Source: Actinomycetota bacterium
GTDB taxonomy: Bacteria; Actinomycetota; Actinomycetes; Mycobacteriales; Jatrophihabitantaceae
Direction: 5' to 3'
NCBI GenBank assembly: GCA_019241805.1
Contig: JAFAWL010000203.1
Span: 1-9,854, forward strand
Length of the DNA: 9,854 nucleotides
Within the stretch, counting starts at the first letter, position 1. Each line of letters opens with the position of its first letter. Of the stretch, positions 5,878 to 9,854 are shown piece by piece. A program made the position numbers and the translations under genes. The notes below the pieces were generated by a model, which had not been told where the DNA came from, searched no databases, and was given only the letters and a program-made list of their open reading frames with translations.

Positions 5878-6873
5878 ATGAGCGACCACGAAATCGAGGC
5901 TCTGATCGTGACCCGGCCGGGCGGGCGTGAGGTGCTGGAGGTCCGGCCGACCGCGATCAGCGACCCGGACGCCGGTCAACTACTGGTACGGGTGGCCGCA
6001 TCCGGCGTGAACTTCGTGGAGGTCTATCAACGAGAGGGGATCTACCGGCTGCCGACGCCGTTCGTGCTCGGCGGCGAGGGAGCGGGCACGGTCATCGCCG
6101 TCGGCCCGGGCGTAAGTGGATTCGAGGTCGGCCAGCTGGTCTGTTGGGCTGCTCAACCGGGAAGCCACGCCCAGGAGGTACTGGTGGGCGCCGACAAGGC
6201 CGTGGCGGTGCCGGAGGGCGTCCAGCCCGAACTGGCCGCGGCCGCGTTGCTGCAGGGCATGACGGCGCATTACCTGATCACGTCGACCTATTCGCTGCAG
6301 CCGGGCGATTCCGCCCTCGTCCACGCCGCGGCCGGGGGGGTCGGACAGTTGCTGGTCCAGCTGGCAAAGTCGCGAGGCGCGCTGGTCATCGCAACGGCCG
6401 GCAGCGATGCGAAATGCGCGCGCGCTCGTGAACTGGGCGCCGACGAAGCCCTTCGCTACGACCGCTACGACGACCCCGCCGAACTGGCCGCGGCGATCCG
6501 CGCCGCCAACGGCGGTCGCGGTGTCTCGGTCGTCTACGACGGCGTCGGCCAAGCCACCTTCGATGCGTCACTCGCGAGTCTGACCCGCCGGGGCGTGCTG
6601 GCCCTTTTCGGCGCATCCAGCGGTCCGGTGCCACCGGTGGATCCGCAACGCCTCAACCAGGGCGGTTCCCTTTTCCTCACCCGTCCCACTCTGGGCGACT
6701 ACATCGCCACGCGGGACGAGCTGCTGTGGCGTTCGGGCGAGATCCTGACCGCGGTTGCCGATGGGACGCTCGCCGTCGAGATCGGCGGACGCTACCCGCT
6801 GCACGAGGCCGCCCAGGCCTACGACGACCTGGAAAACCGACGGACGCAGGGAAAGCTCGTACTGCTGCCCTGA
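5878..6873 (+). CDS. NAD(P)H:quinone oxidoreductase, zinc-free MDR family
   Basis: Cytosolic medium-chain dehydrogenase/reductase that reduces quinones or similar alpha,beta-unsaturated carbonyls with NADPH; the true substrate is unknown. 331 aa, the usual length. The N-terminal catalytic domain has SGVNFVEVYQREGIY (42-56) and GGEGAGTV (65-72). The family QGMTAHYL segment (126-133) leads into the Rossmann domain with HAAAGGVGQLLVQLAK (149-164). The zinc-binding Cys/His set of alcohol dehydrogenases is absent, as expected for quinone oxidoreductases. ATG 5878 is preferred over an upstream in-frame start at 5824, since that would add a non-conserved extension reaching into lgt. The gene lies inverted between lgt and trpA. 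Its stop is only 3 bases from the trpA stop, leaving no room for a terminator. Confidence 0.9.
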   Translation: MSDHEIEALIVTRPGGREVLEVRPTAISDPDAGQLLVRVAASGVNFVEVYQREGIYRLPTPFVLGGEGAGTVIAVGPGVSGFEVGQLVCWAAQPGSHAQEVLVGADKAVAVPEGVQPELAAAALLQGMTAHYLITSTYSLQPGDSALVHAAAGGVGQLLVQLAKSRGALVIATAGSDAKCARARELGADEALRYDRYDDPAELAAAIRAANGGRGVSVVYDGVGQATFDASLASLTRRGVLALFGASSGPVPPVDPQRLNQGGSLFLTRPTLGDYIATRDELLWRSGEILTAVADGTLAVEIGGRYPLHEAAQAYDDLENRRTQGKLVLLP

Positions 6874-6876
6874 GCC

Positions 6877-7683
6877 TCAGCTACGCCGCCGCACACCATC
6901 GGCCAGCTCTTTGGCCAGCGCCTCGACCGCGGCAACGCCCTCGGCACCGGGAGCGTCGAGCAGGCGTCGCACGAACGCCGAGCCCACGATCACCCCGTCG
7001 GCGAAGGTGGCGATGGCCGCGGCCTGGTCGGCATTCGAAACACCCAGGCCTACGCATACGGGTAGCGACCCCGCACCGGCCGCCCGGGTGCGCTCGACGA
7101 GCCGGCGAGCCGCGTCACTGACATCCGAGCGGGCGCCTGTGACCCCCATCGTCGACGCCGCGTAGACAAACCCTCGACAGCTGCCCACCGTCATCGCCAG
7201 GCGCGCGTCCGTCGAGGACGGCGCCACGAGAAACACCCGGTCGAGTCCGGTCCGGTCGGTCGCGGCGATCCAGTCGGCCGCCTCGTCCGGGACGAGATCG
7301 GGGGTGATCGCGCCGGATCCACTTACGGCGGCCAGGTCGGCGGCGAAGTGGTCCACGCCGTAGCGTTCGATCGGATTCCAATACGACATCACCACGGCGG
7401 CGGCGCCGGCCTCGACGACGCCGGCGACGGCCCGCAACGCGTCCGGGAGCCCGACACCGGCTCGCACCGCCGGATCGACCGCCTGCTGGATCGTCGGACC
7501 GTCCATGCCGGGGTCGCTGTAGGGCACGCCTACCTCGATGACGTCGGCGCCCCCGGCGACCATCGCCCGCATCGCCTCGATGGAGGTATCGACGTCAGGG
7601 AAGCCGACCGGGAGGTACCCGATCAGCGCGGCCCGTTGCTCATCGCGGGCGATCTGCAGGCGCTGGGTCAGGGATGTGCTCAC
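6877..7683 (-). CDS. trpA: Tryptophan synthase alpha subunit
   Basis: Cleaves indole-3-glycerol phosphate to indole and glyceraldehyde 3-phosphate; the indole passes through a tunnel to TrpB. 268 aa, the usual length. The active-site segment IEVGVPYSDPGMDGPTIQQA (49-68) supplies catalytic Glu50 and Asp61, matching Glu49 and Asp60 of the Salmonella/E. coli enzyme. GYLPVGFPD (22-30) is the conserved first strand. The phosphate-binding end shows GVGL-type sequence (CVGLGVSN) and DGVIVGSAFV. GTG 7683 overlaps the trpB stop (GTGA), implying coupled translation. Downstream it converges with the quinone oxidoreductase gene with a 3-base gap. No disruption seen. Confidence 0.96.
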   Translation of the reverse strand: MSTSLTQRLQIARDEQRAALIGYLPVGFPDVDTSIEAMRAMVAGGADVIEVGVPYSDPGMDGPTIQQAVDPAVRAGVGLPDALRAVAGVVEAGAAAVVMSYWNPIERYGVDHFAADLAAVSGSGAITPDLVPDEAADWIAATDRTGLDRVFLVAPSSTDARLAMTVGSCRGFVYAASTMGVTGARSDVSDAARRLVERTRAAGAGSLPVCVGLGVSNADQAAAIATFADGVIVGSAFVRRLLDAPGAEGVAAVEALAKELADGVRRRS

Positions 7684-8948
7684 GAGCGCAGCTCGGCCTC
7701 GTCGAGCAGCCCGAAGTAATGTGACGCGGTCTCGACGTCCTTGTCCCCGCGCCCGGACAGGCTGACCAGGATCACCGCGTCCGGACCGAATTCGCGACCC
7801 AGCTGCAACGCGCCCGCCAGCGCGTGCGCCGATTCAATGGCCGGAATGATGCCCTCGGTGCGCGAGAGCAACGAGAACGCCTCCATCGCCTGCGCATCGG
7901 TGATCGGGCGGTATTGGGCGCGGCCGAGATCGGCCAGGTAGGAGTGCTCCGGCCCGACGCCGGGATAGTCGAGGCCCGCCGAGATCGAGTGGGACTCCAC
8001 CGTCTGGCCATTCGCGTCTTGCAGCAAGTAGCTGCGCGCACCATGCAGGACTCCCGGCGCGCCGGCAGAGATGGTCGCTGCGTGCCGCCCGGTGTCGACG
8101 CCCTCGCCGCCCGCCTCGAAACCGACCAGCCGCACGTCGGGGTCGGCGAGGAACGCGGTGAAGATACCGATCGCGTTGGAACCACCACCGACGCAGGCCG
8201 CAACCACATCCGGCAGTCGCCCGATACGTTCCAGCACCTGAGCTCGGGCTTCGTCGCCGATGATCCGCTGGAATTCGCGCACCAGCATCGGAAACGGGTG
8301 CGGCCCGGCGACGGTGCCGAAGATGTAGTTCGTGGTCTCGACGTTGGTCACCCAATCGCGCATCGCCTCGTTGATCGCGTCCTTGAGCGTGCGGGAGCCG
8401 GTGGACACCGGAATGACCTCGGCCCCGAGCAGACGCATGCGAGCGACGTTGAGAGCCTGCCGGCGGGTGTCCTGCTCGCCCATGTAGACGGTGCAGTCGA
8501 GATCCATCAGGGCCGCCGCGGTAGCCGTGGCAACGCCGTGCTGGCCCGCTCCGGTCTCGGCGATGACCCGCTTCTTACCCATCCGACGTGTCAGCAGTGC
8601 CTGACCGAGCACGTTGTTGATCTTGTGCGATCCCGTGTGGTTGAGGTCCTCCCGCTTGAGCAGGATGCGGGCACCCCCCGCGTGGGCCGCGAACTTCGGC
8701 GCATCGGTCAGCGGCGATGGCCGACCGGTGTAATCGCGAAGGAGTCGGTCGAGTTCTTCGGTGAAGCTCGGATCGGCAACGGCGATCGTGAAGACCTGTT
8801 CGAGCTCGTCGAGCGCGGCGATGAGAGCCTCAGGCACGAATCGGCCACCGTAGCGACCGAAATGACCGCTCGGGTCGGGGCGAACGGTTGGAATCATCGA
8901 TGTGGCGCCGGCGCCTTGCGCGCGTCGGTCAGGCCTGGGTATGGACAT
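7680..8948 (-). CDS. trpB: Tryptophan synthase beta subunit
   Basis: PLP enzyme that joins indole and L-serine to make L-tryptophan; cytosolic alpha2beta2 complex with TrpA. 422 aa with an N-terminal extension like other actinobacterial TrpB. GHFGRYGGRFVPEAL (28-42) starts the conserved core. Lys109 in NHTGSHKINN binds PLP, Glu131 in AETGAGQHG is the catalytic acid, and GGGSNA (254-259) holds the cofactor phosphate. Near the C-terminus VSLSGRGDKD is intact. ATG 8948 is chosen because GGAG lies 6 bases upstream; an internal Met18 codon has no ribosome site. trpC, usually next to trpB in actinobacteria, is not here: a divergent gene lies upstream. The promoter, and possibly a short leader ORF, are in the 220-bp gap. 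Confidence 0.97.
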   Translation of the reverse strand: MSIPRPDRRAQGAGATSMIPTVRPDPSGHFGRYGGRFVPEALIAALDELEQVFTIAVADPSFTEELDRLLRDYTGRPSPLTDAPKFAAHAGGARILLKREDLNHTGSHKINNVLGQALLTRRMGKKRVIAETGAGQHGVATATAAALMDLDCTVYMGEQDTRRQALNVARMRLLGAEVIPVSTGSRTLKDAINEAMRDWVTNVETTNYIFGTVAGPHPFPMLVREFQRIIGDEARAQVLERIGRLPDVVAACVGGGSNAIGIFTAFLADPDVRLVGFEAGGEGVDTGRHAATISAGAPGVLHGARSYLLQDANGQTVESHSISAGLDYPGVGPEHSYLADLGRAQYRPITDAQAMEAFSLLSRTEGIIPAIESAHALAGALQLGREFGPDAVILVSLSGRGDKDVETASHYFGLLDEAELRS

Positions 8949-8954
8949 TGATCA

Positions 8955-8958
8955 CTCC
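8955..8958 (-). promoter_or_regulatory. Ribosome binding site of trpB
   Basis: GGAG on the minus strand, 6 bases before ATG 8948. It decides the trpB start over the internal Met18. Confidence 0.7.
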
Positions 8959-8990
8959 GCGACAGTCGGGGAAAGGCCGGGCTCTGAGCG

Positions 8991-9032
8991 TCAGCTCTGC
9001 CATCGCCCGTCGAAGCGCCCCGCATCACGCAT
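8991..9032 (-). CDS. Possible leader mini-ORF before trpB (13 aa, one Trp codon)
   Basis: Encodes MRDAGRFDGRWQS then TGA, ending 42 bases before the trpB start. It has no ribosome site, but TAGTCT ends 7 bases before its ATG, so it could be read from a leaderless trp mRNA. The Trp codon is third from last. Classical actinobacterial trp leaders carry two or three adjacent Trp codons, and I see only a weak hairpin after it (around CTGACGCTCAG), so attenuation is speculative. It may be chance. Confidence 0.3.
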   Translation of the reverse strand: MRDAGRFDGRWQS

Positions 9033-9039
9033 GTCGCAC

Positions 9040-9045
9040 AGACTA
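9040..9045 (-). promoter_or_regulatory. Candidate -10 of the trpBA promoter
   Basis: TAGTCT on the minus strand fits TANNNT. The predicted start of transcription falls at the mini-ORF ATG (9032), giving a trpB leader of about 84 bases. The -35 region (around 9063-9069) is poor. Confidence 0.4.
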
Positions 9046-9157
9046 CCCGGCTCGGTCGAACGGGATTGAGCGCCGGACTCGACCTGAGCCGGACATGCGC
9101 TCCCTAGGCCGGGTCGGCATCATGGACCCCCAGGCATCCGCACTCCGGATCGCCGCG

Positions 9158-9163
9158 AGGAGG
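9158..9163 (+). promoter_or_regulatory. Strong ribosome binding site of the proline-rich membrane protein gene
   Basis: AGGAGG, 5 bases before ATG 9169; the best Shine-Dalgarno in the window. It fixes the start of a gene that would otherwise be ambiguous. Confidence 0.8.
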
Positions 9164-9168
9164 GCGCA

Positions 9169-9854
9169 ATGGCAATGTTCGGCCGTGCAGCCGAAGACGG
9201 GACAACGTTCGGCCGCGCGGCCGAGGACGGCGGATTCGTCGACCCCAATGCGCTTCCACCGGCAGACGAGTGGCCGGACGAGGCCAGCTACGTTCCGCCG
9301 CCGCCCTTCGTCCGGCCGCCGCCCACGCCGCCGCTGCCCCCGATCGCGCCGCCGGGCTACTACCCGCCCGAAGCGGGATACCGCTCCCCGCCGGGGACCT
9401 TCGGACCGTCGGGGCGTCTCGGCGGCGATACCCCTGGCTATCAGTACGCGATCCCGCCGACCTACGGCTACGCCACCCTGCCGACCTACGGCTACGCAAC
9501 CCCGCCCACCTACGGCTACGCAACCCCGTCCAACTGGTCTCAACTGCCCGGCGGCACGCTGCTTCCGGCCCGACCCTCGCGCCTGGGCCAACGAGGCAAG
9601 CGGACGCTCATCGTGGCCGGCGTCCTCGTGTTCGCCCTGATCGCCGGTGGGCTCATCGCCGACGCGACGTTGCGCAGTCATCACGGCATTCGACTGCCCG
9701 CCGCCTTCGCCGGTTACTCGCGCCTGACCAACGGCACGGCCAAGCAGCTGGAGGACGAGATGCGCTCGTCGATCAGCCTGTCGGGCCAGGGCAGTGCGCA
9801 GGACGCGATCAACGGAATTTACGCGCACACCGGAAGCGACGAACCTACTTTGTT
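9169..9854 (+). CDS. Proline-rich single-pass membrane protein with tandem repeats, cut by window edge
   Basis: No named family recognised. Open from ATG 9169 to the right edge (228 codons and two bases, no stop). Two FGRAAEDG copies (4-11, 14-21) are followed by an acidic stretch, then a Pro-rich region (43-67), three Tyr-rich octamers of the type PTYGYATP (97-120), a basic RLGQRGKR patch (138-145), one TM helix (about 146-165) and an outer part beginning near 166. By the positive-inside rule the Pro/Tyr region is cytosolic and the truncated C-terminal domain is outside. Pro-rich cytosolic tails before one TM are common in Mycobacteriales membrane and secreted-domain proteins. The outer segment, with KQLEDEMR (192-199), is not identified. 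It diverges from trpB across 220 bp. Function unknown. Confidence 0.8.
   Translation, partial: MAMFGRAAEDGTTFGRAAEDGGFVDPNALPPADEWPDEASYVPPPPFVRPPPTPPLPPIAPPGYYPPEAGYRSPPGTFGPSGRLGGDTPGYQYAIPPTYGYATLPTYGYATPPTYGYATPSNWSQLPGGTLLPARPSRLGQRGKRTLIVAGVLVFALIAGGLIADATLRSHHGIRLPAAFAGYSRLTNGTAKQLEDEMRSSISLSGQGSAQDAINGIYAHTGSDEPTL
9178..9231 (+). repeat. Imperfect direct repeat encoding FGRAAEDG twice
   Basis: Two 24-bp units (9178-9201 and 9208-9231) separated by ACAACG. They differ mainly at third codon positions, so the peptide is kept while the DNA has drifted. This points to an older duplication held by selection on the protein, or a small age difference from the downstream repeat. Confidence 0.75.
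9457..9528 (+). repeat. Three tandem 24-bp coding repeats (PTYGYAT plus L or P)
   Basis: Units at 9457-9480, 9481-9504 and 9505-9528. Units 2 and 3 differ by one base (CCG against CCC), and unit 1 differs by a few. The period is a multiple of three, so copy number can change without breaking the frame. A partial relative (YQYAIP) precedes them. Confidence 0.9.

Noticed and set aside
7824..8951. 375-codon open frame on the plus strand opposite trpB
   Set aside because: Entirely antisense to a complete TrpB with all catalytic motifs; composition (Arg, Gly, Asp, Val rich) is typical of a shadow frame in high-GC DNA.
9043..9828. 261-codon minus-strand frame that could hide a trpC-like gene upstream of trpB
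   Set aside because: No indole-glycerol-phosphate synthase motif; mirrors the Pro/Gly codons of the plus-strand membrane protein, which has a strong ribosome site.

Overview
This is a high-GC chromosomal segment of an actinobacterium. GC-rich third codon positions, frequent GTG starts, 4-base stop/start overlaps, a GAF-ANTAR regulator, an actinobacterial-type Lgt next to tryptophan genes, and start codons placed a few bases after a TANNNT hexamer all fit Mycobacteriales (Gordonia, Rhodococcus, Nocardia or Mycobacterium relatives). The genus cannot be fixed by eye. I see no tRNA, rRNA, CRISPR array, transposase or phage gene. Most of the window is dense housekeeping DNA.

Layout. 1-1844, minus strand: a cation diffusion facilitator coupled to a trehalose-phosphate phosphatase (otsB) that runs off the left edge. 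1918-2136, plus: a small acidic hypothetical protein. 2344-3063, plus: a GAF-ANTAR regulator, facing a small STAS-domain protein (3095-3430, minus) across a short palindrome. 3431-3613: an AT-richer divergent promoter region with a hairpin. 3614-4165, plus: gluconokinase, whose 3' end overlaps that of a VIT-family transporter. 4126-5855, minus: lgt followed by the VIT-family gene, overlapping by 4 bases. 5878-6873, plus: a quinone oxidoreductase. 6877-8948, minus: trpB-trpA. 8949-9168: a divergent regulatory region with a possible leaderless mini-ORF containing one Trp codon. 9169 to the right edge, plus: a proline-rich single-pass membrane protein with short tandem repeats, cut off by the window.

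How the genes relate. TrpB and TrpA form tryptophan synthase, and Lgt starts lipoprotein maturation. In Mycobacterium and relatives trpC-trpB-trpA-lgt are usually collinear. Here trpC is not next to trpB, and an inverted quinone oxidoreductase gene separates trpA from lgt. The GAF-ANTAR and STAS proteins are both signalling proteins: an RNA-binding antiterminator type and an anti-anti-sigma type. The STAS protein has Ala where the phosphorylated Ser normally sits. The rest are separate transport or carbon-metabolism functions.

Most notable points: (i) a 22-bp lgt/quinone oxidoreductase gap holding two overlapping opposed -10 hexamers, each placed for a leaderless transcript; (ii) a possible leaderless Trp-containing mini-ORF before trpB; (iii) the STAS protein without a phospho-acceptor, beside the ANTAR protein; (iv) the altered trp-lgt gene order; (v) a 40-bp convergent coding overlap. 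I found no clear evidence of a wholly new multi-gene system.
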